From contig NZ_CP038141.1 in assembly GCF_006542355.1 (NCBI RefSeq), positions 1,494,001 to 1,558,000 of the forward strand: 64,000 nt of DNA. The letters are read 5' to 3'. Below, one piece after another: positions 9,329 through 18,454 of this stretch; the first letter of the stretch is position 1; each line of letters opens with the position of its first letter. The translations under genes and the position numbers were made by a program. Source of the stretch: Swingsia samuiensis. GTDB taxonomy: Bacteria > Pseudomonadota > Alphaproteobacteria > Acetobacterales > Acetobacteraceae. The notes under the pieces were generated by a model that saw only the letters and a list, made by a program, of their open reading frames with translations, searched no databases and had not been told where the DNA came from.

Positions 9329-9439
9329 TTTTTTAAAGTGTTCGTCCGTTCTATTTTTCTACCGGATCATAGCATAAATTACCGTCTTATGGCAGAATGA
9401 GATACGTTTTCTATCGCCGCCGTATACGAGAGTGATGAC

Positions 9440-10516
9440 ATGCTAACATTTTCTATCGAAAAAACTGATACTCCAACAGATGCAAAAAAGCGTGCAGAGT
9501 GGCTAGCGAACCCTGTATTTGGGCGTATATTTACAGATCATATGGCGATTATTCGTTATTCAGAAGGCAAAGGCTGGCATGATGCAAAAATTACAGCGCG
9601 TAAACCTTTGAGCATTGATCCTGCGTCTACAGTTTTACATTACGGACAAGAAATTTTTGAAGGAATGAAAGCTTATCGCGGCGCTGATGGACACATAAAG
9701 TCGTTTCGTCCGGAGGCAAATGCAGAGCGTTTTGCAGCGTCCGCCCGGCGGATGGGTATGGCTGTTTTACCTGAAGATCTATTTGTGCAAGCCGTGGATG
9801 AATTGGTGCGTATAGATCAGGATTGGGTTCCTTCTGGGGAAGGCCAAAGCCTGTATTTACGTCCCTTTATGATTTCGAATGAGGTTTTTTTAGGCGTCAA
9901 ACCTTCGACAGAATATTTGTTTATTGTAATTGGCTGCCCTGTTGGGGCTTATTTTGGTTCCGGAGCGGTTTCGGTTTGGGTGTCTGAATTTTTCACGCGA
10001 GCTGCAATTGGTGGAACCGGAGAGGCCAAATGCGGTGGGAATTATGCGGGTAGTTTGGTCGCGCAAGCGGAAGCAAAAGAAAAGGGCTGCGATCAGGTTC
10101 TGTTCTTGGATGCTCGTGAACGGCGGTATGTCGAAGAAATGGGCGGTATGAACATTATGTTCGTTCGCAACGATGGGAAGATTGTAACACCACCTTTAGG
10201 AGGTACAATCTTACGAGGGATCACAAGGAATAGCATTATTCGCTTAGCTGCGGATAACGGGATTGAGGTTTTAGAAGAACCTGTTGATATTGAAGAGGTA
10301 TTTTCTGGCGCAGCCTCAGGAAAATACACAGAAGCTTTTGCGTGTGGTACTGCTGCTGTATTGTCTCCTATAGGGAAATTACGTCGTCCTTCAGGTGAGG
10401 CTGTGTTTGGAAATGGTGAGCCCGGACCAATTGCAATAAAACTCAAGAAGATTTTGACAGATGTCCAGAGTGGGCGTGCGCCAGATAAGCATAGTTGGTT
10501 GCATGATATTGTTTGA
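9440..10516 (+). CDS. ilvE: Branched-chain amino acid aminotransferase
   Basis: A 358-residue PLP-dependent fold-type IV aminotransferase that makes leucine, isoleucine and valine from their keto acids with glutamate. The PLP lysine is K197 in GEAKCGGNYAGS, and LHYGQEIFEGMKAY and the EMGGMNIMFV segment are characteristic of the long (type II) bacterial/eukaryotic BCAT class rather than the roughly 310-residue E. coli IlvE. It is monocistronic, between the rpsI terminator and its own terminator at 10526-10554. Confidence 0.93.
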   Translation: MLTFSIEKTDTPTDAKKRAEWLANPVFGRIFTDHMAIIRYSEGKGWHDAKITARKPLSIDPASTVLHYGQEIFEGMKAYRGADGHIKSFRPEANAERFAASARRMGMAVLPEDLFVQAVDELVRIDQDWVPSGEGQSLYLRPFMISNEVFLGVKPSTEYLFIVIGCPVGAYFGSGAVSVWVSEFFTRAAIGGTGEAKCGGNYAGSLVAQAEAKEKGCDQVLFLDARERRYVEEMGGMNIMFVRNDGKIVTPPLGGTILRGITRNSIIRLAADNGIEVLEEPVDIEEVFSGAASGKYTEAFACGTAAVLSPIGKLRRPSGEAVFGNGEPGPIAIKLKKILTDVQSGRAPDKHSWLHDIV

Positions 10517-10525
10517 TAATAATAC

Positions 10526-10554
10526 AAGGCCTTTCTTAGAGAGGCCTTTTCTTT
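10526..10554 (+). terminator. Rho-independent terminator of ilvE
   Basis: AAGGCCT (10526-10532) pairs with AGGCCTT (10542-10548) and is followed by TTCTTT, 10 bp after the ilvE stop. Confidence 0.75.
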
Positions 10555-10585
10555 AAGTATATTAGAAAAACGAAAAGATCATTCT

Positions 10586-12010
10586 ATGGCTCAAAAAGTT
10601 GTTCCTGTTATTTTATCGGGTGGATCAGGGAGCCGATTGTGGCCGGTGTCACGTGGGAGTTATCCTAAGCAGTTTTGGCCATTGCTGAATGATCATACAC
10701 TTATTCAGGAAACAGCGTTAAGGGGGAGCGCCTGTGGTTCGGCTGATCCCATTATTGTATGTAACGCAGACCATCGGTTTATTATCGCTGAACAATTGCG
10801 AGAAGCCGGAATAAAAAATCCGAAAATTGTACTGGAGCCTGTAGGGCGTAATTCTGCTCCTGCGATTGCCGCTGCTGCTTTTTTAGTAGCTCAAGAAGAT
10901 CCAGACGCAATTTTGTGGGTGATGGCTGCGGACGCGGCTATTACGGATCTGAAATCTCTCCAAGACAGCTTACAAAATGCGGTTTTAGTGGCGCAGTCAG
11001 GCTGGATTGCAACCTTTGGCATGAAGCCGACAAAGCCTGAAACTGGCTATGGCTATATAGAGGCTGGTTCACCTATACAGAATATTCCTCAAGCGTATGA
11101 GGTTGCTCGTTTTATTGAGAAGCCGTCTTTGGATATAGCTCAGGAATTAATCCAGTCTGATAAATATTTCTGGAATTCTGGAATGTTCCTAGCCAAAGCA
11201 AAAGTCTTTTTGTCTGAAATACGCTCTTATGAGCCAGAAATTTATACTACGATTAAGCAGTCTGTTCAGCACTGTCGTGTAGATATGGATTTTATTCGTC
11301 TGGATGAAGAAAGTTTTCAGAAATCGCCGAATATATCAGTTGATTATGCCATAGCTGAGAGAACAAAGCTTGCAGCCGTTATCCCCGGTGATTTTGGATG
11401 GTCCGATATAGGAAGTTGGGACTCTTTGTGGGATTTGAGCCCTAAAGATCCACAAGGTAATGTGGTGTATGGAGAACATATTTTCTTAGATCGGACAAAG
11501 AATTGTTATGTCCGATCAGATGGTATCGTAACGGCTGTTACGGGTGTGGATGACCTGATTGTTGTTGTTACATCCGATGCCGTGATGATTTCTCATCGGG
11601 ATAATGCGCAAGATATTAAACATGTGGTAGCCCGTCTAAGTGCCGCTGGTCGCAAAGAAGCTGTAGAGCATAAGCGATTATACAGACCATGGGGTTTTTA
11701 TGAGAGCCTCATTCAGGCTGAGCGTTTTCAGGTAAAAAGAATAGTCGTGGAGCCCGGTGGTAAATTGTCTTTACAAAAGCATTATCATCGAGCTGAGCAT
11801 TGGGTTGTTGTCGCGGGTACAGCCTTGGTAACGCGAGATAATGAGCAGCTTGTTCTTCGGGAAAATGAAAGTGTGTATTTACCTTTAGGGTCTGTGCATC
11901 GGCTGGAGAACCCAGGCAAGATACCGTTAACGTTGATTGAAGTTCAGTCCGGCCCGTATTTAGGTGAAGATGATATTATTCGCTTAGAAGATGTTTACGA
12001 ACGAAACTAG
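10586..12010 (+). CDS. Mannose-1-phosphate guanylyltransferase / mannose-6-phosphate isomerase (bifunctional)
   Basis: A 474-residue type II bifunctional enzyme (ManC/AlgA/XanB family) that makes GDP-mannose for exopolysaccharide or other glycans. The N-terminal nucleotidyltransferase starts with LSGGSGSRLWPVSR and has YPKQFWPL. The C-terminal cupin half (from about residue 350) has RPWGFYESL, then PGGKLSLQKHYHRAEHW with the metal-binding histidines of the isomerase. It is not in a visible exopolysaccharide cluster. Its 3' end overlaps the converging mocA-like gene by 35 bp. Confidence 0.93.
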   Translation: MAQKVVPVILSGGSGSRLWPVSRGSYPKQFWPLLNDHTLIQETALRGSACGSADPIIVCNADHRFIIAEQLREAGIKNPKIVLEPVGRNSAPAIAAAAFLVAQEDPDAILWVMAADAAITDLKSLQDSLQNAVLVAQSGWIATFGMKPTKPETGYGYIEAGSPIQNIPQAYEVARFIEKPSLDIAQELIQSDKYFWNSGMFLAKAKVFLSEIRSYEPEIYTTIKQSVQHCRVDMDFIRLDEESFQKSPNISVDYAIAERTKLAAVIPGDFGWSDIGSWDSLWDLSPKDPQGNVVYGEHIFLDRTKNCYVRSDGIVTAVTGVDDLIVVVTSDAVMISHRDNAQDIKHVVARLSAAGRKEAVEHKRLYRPWGFYESLIQAERFQVKRIVVEPGGKLSLQKHYHRAEHWVVVAGTALVTRDNEQLVLRENESVYLPLGSVHRLENPGKIPLTLIEVQSGPYLGEDDIIRLEDVYERN

Positions 12011-12629
12011 CGCTCTCCATAGCGTGATAGTTAGATGTATCTAACCATCCAGCCTGAATAGCCATTTTAACATCTTCGGGTCTATCCAGATCATGGAGGA
12101 GTTCGGGGGCTCGGATTGTCTCGTTATGAGATGATTGAAGAATTTTTTTGAAGCCTTGATCCCCGTTAAGTGTGTGTGTTTGTGTAAGGGTAGCAGGCGT
12201 TATTCGTGCAGGAATACCCGATAGGTTTGATGAGTATTCTGTCATTACATTACAATTTTGTGGGTGGAAAAGGAGCAGGTTGAGTAAGTGCTGTTTTGTA
12301 AGGCGGAATTGATCTGTCGTAAGAATGAGAGTGGGAAGGTTGGTAGTCCCTAAACTTTGGGCGGCACATTGAAGAGAACTGGATAAGCCAGTTTTCCACG
12401 CAGGGTTATAAATAATTTCGGCTGTGGGAAAGTTTTTCACCGCCTCTTCGATACGTTCTTTATATGCACCTGTAATAATGAGAAGTCGGTTCGGCTGCGT
12501 TTGAAAAGCAATGCGTGCTATATGCTCTACTAAGGGGCGTCCCTGAGAGGTTAAAAGCTGCTTAGGATAACCTAATCTTTTGCTTTCTCCCGCTGCGAGA
12601 AGAATAATATTATGGGGGGGGATGTTCAT
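11976..12629 (-). CDS. MocA-like molybdenum cofactor nucleotidyltransferase
   Basis: A 217-residue MobA/MocA-type nucleotidyltransferase. LLAAGESKRLGYPKQLL (residues about 10-26) is the nucleotide-binding loop of the family, and TLILTTDQFRLT corresponds to the metal-binding region, where MocA proteins usually have DQP; the change to DQF is slightly atypical. MocA turns Mo-molybdopterin into the cytosine dinucleotide form used by xanthine-dehydrogenase-family enzymes. It is coupled (4-bp overlap) to the XdhC-like gene upstream, which strongly supports that role. It is convergent with, and overlaps, the manC-type gene. Confidence 0.8.
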   Translation of the reverse strand: MNIPPHNIILLAAGESKRLGYPKQLLTSQGRPLVEHIARIAFQTQPNRLLIITGAYKERIEEAVKNFPTAEIIYNPAWKTGLSSSLQCAAQSLGTTNLPTLILTTDQFRLTKQHLLNLLLFHPQNCNVMTEYSSNLSGIPARITPATLTQTHTLNGDQGFKKILQSSHNETIRAPELLHDLDRPEDVKMAIQAGWLDTSNYHAMESASFVRKHLLSE

Positions 12630-13603
12630 TTGACAGGAGCCGCTCTGTAGATGGCGATAATCTGTGAAAGTATGGAAAGGGCAATTTCCATGGGGGTTTG
12701 TGCCCCGATATCCAGCCCTGCAGGAAGTTGTAATTTTGTTAAAACTTCATCAGAGATCCCGGCTTGTTTTAAAGTCGATATTTTTTGAGGGATTTTTTTA
12801 CGGCTTCCTAAAATACCAACGCAAAAAGCATCTGATTGTAAGGCTCGTTCAGCAACAATGAGGTCTGTCTCTGCATCATGTGTCAGGGAGTAAACGGCAG
12901 TCCATTGATCAAATTGAATATGCGATAATGCTGTAATGATATCTCGTCGGTCGTATTGGGAGAGAGGAATCCCTTGGGGAGGGAATTCAGGCCCTTTGGG
13001 GCGAAGAATATGGATATCTAAGTTAAAATGAGGGGCTAATTGAACAAGAGCGAGCGTAACAGGATCATGCCCGACTAAAATTAATTTAACTTTTGGCGTG
13101 TAGGTGCGTTGGAATAAGTGTGTTTCAGAAGGAAGGGTTTTTGACGTGAAAAACATTTCCCCATCATTGAGATCCGTTACGAGGATAATTGGTTGCCTTG
13201 CGCTCATTGCTTGGCGTCGTATTTGAATATAGTCGGCAAGATTACGAATTGGGCGTACGAAGATATTAATTCGACCGCCACATGTGAGTTGAACATCTAG
13301 TGTTGGGCTGTTGGCACCATAATCCAGCATACGAAACGTATTGTTTTTAATGCAGGCAACCGCCTCTGTTTGAATAGCTGATTCAACACATCCGCCAGAT
13401 ACGTAGCCTGCAATCTCGCCGTCCTCGGAAATGAGCATTTCACTACCAAGAGGGCGCGGGGATGAGCCTGTAATTTTGACAAGGGTGGCTAAAGCGACTT
13501 TCTTATTTTCAGAAAGCCACTTTTCTGCATGGGGGGTGAAGTCTTCCATCAGCCCATATTCTGGCCATGGTGGTAAGGTATTAAAACTAAGAGGCGTGCT
13601 CAT
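12626..13603 (-). CDS. XdhC/CoxI family protein
   Basis: A 325-residue protein with the XdhC N-terminal domain (VALATLVKITGSSPRPLGSEMLIS, then GYVSGGCVESAI, residues about 35-80) and a C-terminal Rossmann domain (LILVGHDPVTLALV; later VGILGSRKK). XdhC proteins bind the molybdenum cofactor and help sulfurate and insert it into xanthine-dehydrogenase-type enzymes. The target enzyme is not in the window. It is divergent from moeA with 120 bp between, so the two halves of the molybdenum block share one control region. Confidence 0.88.
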   Translation of the reverse strand: MSTPLSFNTLPPWPEYGLMEDFTPHAEKWLSENKKVALATLVKITGSSPRPLGSEMLISEDGEIAGYVSGGCVESAIQTEAVACIKNNTFRMLDYGANSPTLDVQLTCGGRINIFVRPIRNLADYIQIRRQAMSARQPIILVTDLNDGEMFFTSKTLPSETHLFQRTYTPKVKLILVGHDPVTLALVQLAPHFNLDIHILRPKGPEFPPQGIPLSQYDRRDIITALSHIQFDQWTAVYSLTHDAETDLIVAERALQSDAFCVGILGSRKKIPQKISTLKQAGISDEVLTKLQLPAGLDIGAQTPMEIALSILSQIIAIYRAAPVK

Positions 13604-13700
13604 AAAAGCCCTTTTTTATAAATGCGCCCCTTTAGTGTGGCTGGTGAATATAGCAAAACATTTAGGTTTTGATTCTGTCTGAAGCAATTTATAACGCTAT

Positions 13701-13706
13701 TATAAT
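13701..13706 (+). promoter_or_regulatory. Possible -10 element for moeA
   Basis: A perfect TATAAT lies 18 bp before the moeA ATG. No good -35 sits at 16-18 bp, and transcription from it would leave an almost leaderless mRNA. I see no Moco-riboswitch-sized leader in this 120-bp gap. Confidence 0.35.
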
Positions 13707-13723
13707 CTGGCATAGAACCAGTC

Positions 13724-14935
13724 ATGGAGCAAAATTTGCAAGAACTCCTAAGCGTACAAAAAGCAGAAAAACTTGTATTGGGATATGCGTGTCCGTTTGG
13801 AACCGAGCGTATTTCATTGCCTGAAGCGTCAGGGCGTATTTTGCGGCAGACGATCAAGGCTGAAAGAGCTCAGCCGCCTTATGATCGTGTGATGATGGAT
13901 GGCGTTGCGTATCGTTATGTAGCCGATCGACGTGAGTTTTTGTGCCACGGTGTTCAGAGGGCGGGGAAACCGCCTAAAATATTGCCTGATGGTGCTTCAT
14001 GTATTGAGGTGATGACAGGCGCTGTGTTGCCTGAAGGTGCAGATGTTGTTGTCCCTGTTGAGCGGATTATAAAAGAAGGAAAACATATTCGCCTTCAAGA
14101 GGGATATTACCCTGAAAAAGGACAATTCATTCATGTTAAAGCAGCGGATTGTAAGGCTGGATCCGAGCTTTTAAAGTCAGGTGCTCGTTTAAATGCTCCC
14201 GCATTGGGCGTCCTGGCTGGGAACGGATATGCAGAGGTTGAGGTTTCTCGAATACCATCGATTGCACTTGTTTCTACGGGAGATGAATTGGTTGATGTTG
14301 GAGCGGCTGTAAAAACTTGGCAAATTCGTCGCTCTAATGAATATGCTTTAATGGGGGTTTTGGCTGAGAAAGGTCTAACCAAGGTTGAACGATTTGTTAT
14401 TCGGGATGAATTGTCTGAAACAATCGCTCAGTTGCAAAATATTTTAGAGCGGCATGATGTTATTATTCTAAGTGGTGGTGTTTCAATGGGCGCGTTTGAT
14501 TATGTCCCCACCGCTTTGGCTAAGTTGCGGGTTGAGAAAGTTTTTCATAAGGTTGCTCAGCGCCCCGGGAAACCTCTTTGGTTTGGTGTAGGGCCTGAAG
14601 GACAACGTGTTTTTGGTCTGCCGGGTAACCCCGTGTCTGCACTATCCTGCGCTGCTCGTTATATTTTACCAATGTTAAAAACAGCACTATGTTATGCTGA
14701 AGTAGCAGCGTATCCGGTTGAGATGACTGAATCTGTTAATCTGGTTCCTGAGATGGCGCGCTTTCTTCCTGTAAAAATTTCTCATGATCAGACTGGAAAA
14801 TTATTGGCTCACCCCCGACCTATTGCAACATCGGGAGATTTTAATTTTTTGGCTGAAACAGATGGAATTGTTGAACTTCCTCCGGGAGTAGGCCGGTTTG
14901 ATGCAGGCGGACATGCTTTATTTTATGAATGGTAA
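13724..14935 (+). CDS. moeA: Molybdopterin molybdotransferase
   Basis: A 403-residue MoeA, which inserts molybdate into adenylylated molybdopterin. Seen: DRVMMDGVAYR (the usual S-x-MDG-x-A segment), EVMTGAVLPEGADVVVPVE, IALVSTGDELV, IILSGGVSMGAFDYV and FGLPGNPVSAL, the classic MoeA order of motifs. First gene of the moeA-moaA-moaC-mobA-moaD-moaE operon; moaA starts 9 bp after its stop. Confidence 0.95.
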   Translation: MEQNLQELLSVQKAEKLVLGYACPFGTERISLPEASGRILRQTIKAERAQPPYDRVMMDGVAYRYVADRREFLCHGVQRAGKPPKILPDGASCIEVMTGAVLPEGADVVVPVERIIKEGKHIRLQEGYYPEKGQFIHVKAADCKAGSELLKSGARLNAPALGVLAGNGYAEVEVSRIPSIALVSTGDELVDVGAAVKTWQIRRSNEYALMGVLAEKGLTKVERFVIRDELSETIAQLQNILERHDVIILSGGVSMGAFDYVPTALAKLRVEKVFHKVAQRPGKPLWFGVGPEGQRVFGLPGNPVSALSCAARYILPMLKTALCYAEVAAYPVEMTESVNLVPEMARFLPVKISHDQTGKLLAHPRPIATSGDFNFLAETDGIVELPPGVGRFDAGGHALFYEW

Positions 14936-14944
14936 ATTAAAGGC

Positions 14945-15958
14945 GTGGTAAAAGATCGGTTATTACGGCCATTAAAAGATCTGCGGATTTCGGTGATGGA
15001 TCGTTGTAATTTCCGTTGTCCATACTGCATGCCTGAGGCGAAATATCATGAGCATTTTCGTTTTTTAGATGCCTCAGAGCGTTTGAGTTTCGATGAAATT
15101 GAGCAAATTGCGCGCGTAGCCGTGTCGTTGGGTGTAACGAAATTGCGGCTGACAGGAGGTGAGCCTTTGCTTCGCCCTGATCTGCCAGAACTGGTGAAAC
15201 GGTTACGGGGGTTAGAAGGTGTCACGGATATTGCGTTAACCACGAATGGAGTTTTGCTCGATCGGTATGCCGAGAGTTTAAAATTGTCAGGATTAAGCCG
15301 TGTAACGATTAGTTTGGATAGTTTGGATCCTGCTGTTTTTACTCGAATGAGTGGTGACCGCTCATCCTTAACTCCTGTGTTGAAAGCGATTGAAAAAGCC
15401 AAAGAGATTGGCTTCCCAAAAGGCATAAAATTGAATGTTGTGGTGCAAAAAGGCATTAATGATGAAGGAATGGAAGACCTAGCTGGTTATTTCCGGCATT
15501 CAGGGATAACGGTTCGTTTCATAGAATATATGGATGTTGGCACTCGTAATCATTGGAATTTGGAGGAAGTCTTACCGTCGGCCGTGTTATTGGAGCGGCT
15601 GTCCCGCCGGTGGCCTCTTGTGGCTGTTGAAGCAGGGTATCGAGGCGAGGTGGCGAAGCGGTATCGATATGCAGATGGGGCCGGTGAGATTGGGTTTATT
15701 TCTTCTGTAACAGCTCCCTTTTGTGGGGATTGTTCACGTGCTCGTTTATCGTCAGATGGCAAAATATATACTTGTTTATTTGCGTCTGAAGGGCATGATT
15801 TAAAGAGCCTTTTAAGACAGGGCGCGGATGATCAGGTCGTTAGAAATCATCTGATCGCTCTTTGGGAAAAGCGGCGTGACCGTTACAGTGAAGAGCGTTC
15901 TTCAGGAGAAGAAAGCAAAAATCAACATCGTATAGAGATGAACTATATCGGTGGATGA
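14945..15958 (+). CDS. moaA: GTP 3',8-cyclase (radical SAM)
   Basis: A 337-residue radical SAM enzyme that performs the first step of molybdopterin synthesis. The SAM cluster motif is C21-x3-C25-x2-C28 (DRCNFRCPYCMP), and the C-terminal second [4Fe-4S] site has cysteines at about 260, 263 and 277 (FCGDCSRARL...YTCLF). The protein ends in the functional GG tail (NYIGG). The start is GTG at 14945 with an AAAGG ribosome site just upstream. Confidence 0.96.
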   Translation: MVKDRLLRPLKDLRISVMDRCNFRCPYCMPEAKYHEHFRFLDASERLSFDEIEQIARVAVSLGVTKLRLTGGEPLLRPDLPELVKRLRGLEGVTDIALTTNGVLLDRYAESLKLSGLSRVTISLDSLDPAVFTRMSGDRSSLTPVLKAIEKAKEIGFPKGIKLNVVVQKGINDEGMEDLAGYFRHSGITVRFIEYMDVGTRNHWNLEEVLPSAVLLERLSRRWPLVAVEAGYRGEVAKRYRYADGAGEIGFISSVTAPFCGDCSRARLSSDGKIYTCLFASEGHDLKSLLRQGADDQVVRNHLIALWEKRRDRYSEERSSGEESKNQHRIEMNYIGG

Positions 15959-15976
15959 TAATTAAGGAGCATCCAG

Positions 15977-16459
15977 ATGAAAACACTGACGCATGTTGAT
16001 GAGCGAGGCGAAGAACCTCGGATGGTGGATGTCAGTCATAAAAACATAACGGAGCGGATAGCTCACGCACAGGGACGTGTTGTGTTTCCTGAGGACGTTG
16101 CTCAAACGTTAAGTGATGCAGGTTTTATGACTAAAAAGGGGGCCGTTTTAACCGTTGCGCAAATTGCGGGGGTTATGGGCGTAAAAGCTACGTCTCAACT
16201 TATTCCATTGTGTCATCCTTTAATGCTGAATGGGTGTAAGGTTGAAATTACAATGCAAGGTAATGAGGCTGTCATCGATTGTCGGGTGTCCTGTCAGGGC
16301 AAAACAGGAGTTGAGATGGAAGCGTTAACAGGAGTTTCTGTCGCTGCTTTGACCCTCTATGACATGTGCAAAGCTTTGTCTCATGATATTGTTATTCGAG
16401 ATATAAGGCTTATAGGAAAAGCGGGTGGTAAGCGTGATTTTCAGAGAGCTGGAGTATGA
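15977..16459 (+). CDS. moaC: Cyclic pyranopterin monophosphate synthase
   Basis: A 160-residue MoaC, which converts the MoaA product to cPMP. The motifs LIPLCHPLMLNGCKVE and GVEMEALTGVSVAALTLYDMCKA contain the conserved catalytic region. AAGGAG stands about 8 nt before the ATG. Its stop overlaps the mobA start by 4 bp. Confidence 0.96.
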   Translation: MKTLTHVDERGEEPRMVDVSHKNITERIAHAQGRVVFPEDVAQTLSDAGFMTKKGAVLTVAQIAGVMGVKATSQLIPLCHPLMLNGCKVEITMQGNEAVIDCRVSCQGKTGVEMEALTGVSVAALTLYDMCKALSHDIVIRDIRLIGKAGGKRDFQRAGV

Positions 16460-17037
16460 CCCTGCTTTATGGACTGGTGCTAGCAGGTGGAAAAAGCTCT
16501 CGCATGGGAGAAGATAAAGCCGCTCTTTCTTATCATGGTGTTCCTCAGCTTGAAGCCGCTTTTGATTTAGTAAAGCCGTTTGTTGCGCAATGTTTTGTTT
16601 CTGTAAGAGCGGACCAAAAGGGAGATGCTTTGCGAGGCCGTTTTGATCAGATTATAGATACAGTTGATATTGAAGGGCCTTCTGCCGGACTTTTATCAGC
16701 ATATGAGCAATATCCAGATGTTGCATGGCTGGTCTTGGCATGTGACTTACCGATGGTGGATCGTGGCACATTGGAAACATTGATATCTGCACGGGATGCT
16801 CAGTGTAGTGCTGTGGCATATCGGAGTGAATATGATGGTTTGCCCGAGCCGTTATGTGCCATTTGGGAGCCGAATGCTTTAATGGGGTTGGCTCAGCAGG
16901 TGAAAGGTGGGAAAACTTGTCCCCGAAAATTATTATTGAATAACCATACGCTGATTATAGATCCACCGAAGGCTGGAGCTCTTGATAATATTAATACCCC
17001 ACAAGAGCGTTTGCGCATACAGAATAGGGTAAAATAA
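16456..17037 (+). CDS. mobA: Molybdenum cofactor guanylyltransferase
   Basis: A 193-residue MobA that attaches GMP to Mo-molybdopterin to give the MGD form. VLAGGKSSRMGEDKAAL (residues 7-23) is the nucleotide-binding loop and LVLACDLPMVDRGTL the metal site. Start ATG overlaps the moaC stop; moaD starts directly after the stop. Together with the MocA-like gene it implies that both guanine- and cytosine-dinucleotide cofactors are made. Confidence 0.92.
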   Translation: MTLLYGLVLAGGKSSRMGEDKAALSYHGVPQLEAAFDLVKPFVAQCFVSVRADQKGDALRGRFDQIIDTVDIEGPSAGLLSAYEQYPDVAWLVLACDLPMVDRGTLETLISARDAQCSAVAYRSEYDGLPEPLCAIWEPNALMGLAQQVKGGKTCPRKLLLNNHTLIIDPPKAGALDNINTPQERLRIQNRVK

Positions 17038-17280
17038 ATGATCCGCCTTGAATTAGAATATTTTGCTCAGATGAAAGAGATAGCTGAGAAAAGTAAAGAG
17101 GTTATCCATACGGATCTTAAGAAAGCAGAAGACTTATACTTGGAATTAAAAGAAAGATATAACTTTCCGTTTAAAGGGTCTCGTTTGCGGGTGGCTGTAA
17201 ACGGTGATTTTGTTCCATGGGATTACCAACTTAAGAATGGTGATCATGTTGTTTTTATTCCTCCTGTGACAGGTGGGTAA
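17038..17280 (+). CDS. moaD: Molybdopterin synthase small subunit
   Basis: An 80-residue ubiquitin-like sulfur carrier that ends in the required Gly-Gly (PPVTGG). The C-terminal glycine is thiocarboxylated and donates sulfur to cPMP within MoaE. Its stop overlaps the moaE start (TAATG). Confidence 0.93.
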   Translation: MIRLELEYFAQMKEIAEKSKEVIHTDLKKAEDLYLELKERYNFPFKGSRLRVAVNGDFVPWDYQLKNGDHVVFIPPVTGG

Positions 17281-17720
17281 TGTCTTTTAACGTTTTTTCT
17301 TTCCCGGTGGATTTGAACCAGTTGCGTGAGGAGCTACGCCTTGCAGAGGCGGGTGGCTTTTGTTCATTTGAGGGGTGGGTTCGTAATCATAACGAAGGGC
17401 ATGCTGTAAGCGGTCTGGAGTATGAAGCGTATGAACTTTTAGCTCAAAAAGAGGGTGAGCGGATTTTAGAAGAAGCTCGTGGGCGGTTTGAGATTAATCA
17501 TGCTGTTGCAATGCATCGGACGGGCTTTTTGAAAATTGGGGATGTTGCGGTGTGGATAGGTGTTTCTGCTCCTCATCGGGATGCTGCTTTTCAGGCATGT
17601 CGCTATATTATTGATGAAATAAAACGGCGCGTTCCTGTTTGGAAAAAAGAGCATTACGTGGATGGGCGTGCAGAGTGGGTCGCATGTCATCATTGTGAGA
17701 ATGGAGCCCACCATTTGTAG
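17280..17720 (+). CDS. moaE: Molybdopterin synthase catalytic subunit
   Basis: A 146-residue MoaE. GGFCSFEGWVRNHNEG, LEYEAYELLA, and the C-terminal RRVPVWKKEHYVDGRAEWV, whose lysines bind the pterin substrate, are all present. It is the last gene of the molybdenum operon. No mogA/moaB gene is present here. Confidence 0.95.
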   Translation: MSFNVFSFPVDLNQLREELRLAEAGGFCSFEGWVRNHNEGHAVSGLEYEAYELLAQKEGERILEEARGRFEINHAVAMHRTGFLKIGDVAVWIGVSAPHRDAAFQACRYIIDEIKRRVPVWKKEHYVDGRAEWVACHHCENGAHHL

Positions 17721-17839
17721 GTTCGTCAAAACCGATCAAATGTGGAATATAAATAATAAAATTCAATAGATCAAAAAACGTAGGTCTTTACCACCTTTTT
17801 TGAAAAAGGGTCTATCTAAGGTTTATTTTTAATTGAAAT

Positions 17840-17854
17840 TGCAAATCATTCTCA
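17840..17854 (+). promoter_or_regulatory. Probable Fur box
   Basis: TGCAAATCATTCTCA matches the palindromic Fur core TGATAATnATTATCA at most positions. It lies 40 bp before the start chosen for the next gene, in an AT-rich gap after moaE, so iron repression of the downstream pair is likely. The match is by eye. Confidence 0.55.
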
Positions 17855-17893
17855 ATTAATATGTCTTCAGAGATATTGATTCGGAGATATATT

Positions 17894-18454
17894 ATGCCAC
17901 GGACGCCATTATTCTTATCCGATTTGTGCTGCTGTGAGCGTTTAGCTCTTTGGAGTGTAAGGTGCCTTATCAATCGTTATCGTCTGCCTTTTTGTGCTGA
18001 GACAAGAACAACTGATGGCATGTATCCTATGTCCTTTCGCTCTGTTCTGGATGCAGCCGAGCGGTCTTTTTCTTATGCGGAGGCTTATTTAAAAGAAAAT
18101 GGACAGATCAAATTAAATGTTAATCCTCCCGGGGCTCAAAACTTAACAGAAGTAGAAGAGCGATTTATTCAAGTTATACAGATTGTTCAAAATCAAGGCT
18201 ACCAAGAAGCATTTGCTGTTTTGGACGGAATATATCCAGATCATACTTTGCAGGGGTATTTGGTTGCCGCTCTGGCTTTAGTCGCAGATTGTATGTCAGG
18301 AATTGGTCATTGGTTACCGCTACCAGAACGTAAGTCAACCGGGGCAGGCGCATTGTCTTCTCTTGTAAGGTGGAGGGACACACGGCCAGAAGATGTACGC
18401 GTTCTATGGCCGAGAGAAAGTTCATTAAAGGCAGACGCGCAGGTAATGCACTAA
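17894..18454 (+). CDS. Unknown protein, probably iron-regulated
   Basis: A 186-residue protein I do not recognise. The ATG at 17894 is preferred over 17861 because GGAG at 17883-17886 sits 7 nt upstream. The N-terminus has three adjacent cysteines (DLCCCERLALW); the rest looks alpha-helical (DAAERSFSYAEAYLKENG..., EERFIQVIQIVQNQGYQEAFAVLDGIYPDHTLQGYLVAALALV). No signal peptide or clear membrane helix is visible. The Fur box upstream and the one-base overlap with a tiny membrane protein gene suggest a two-gene iron-responsive unit. Confidence 0.65.
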   Translation: MPRTPLFLSDLCCCERLALWSVRCLINRYRLPFCAETRTTDGMYPMSFRSVLDAAERSFSYAEAYLKENGQIKLNVNPPGAQNLTEVEERFIQVIQIVQNQGYQEAFAVLDGIYPDHTLQGYLVAALALVADCMSGIGHWLPLPERKSTGAGALSSLVRWRDTRPEDVRVLWPRESSLKADAQVMH

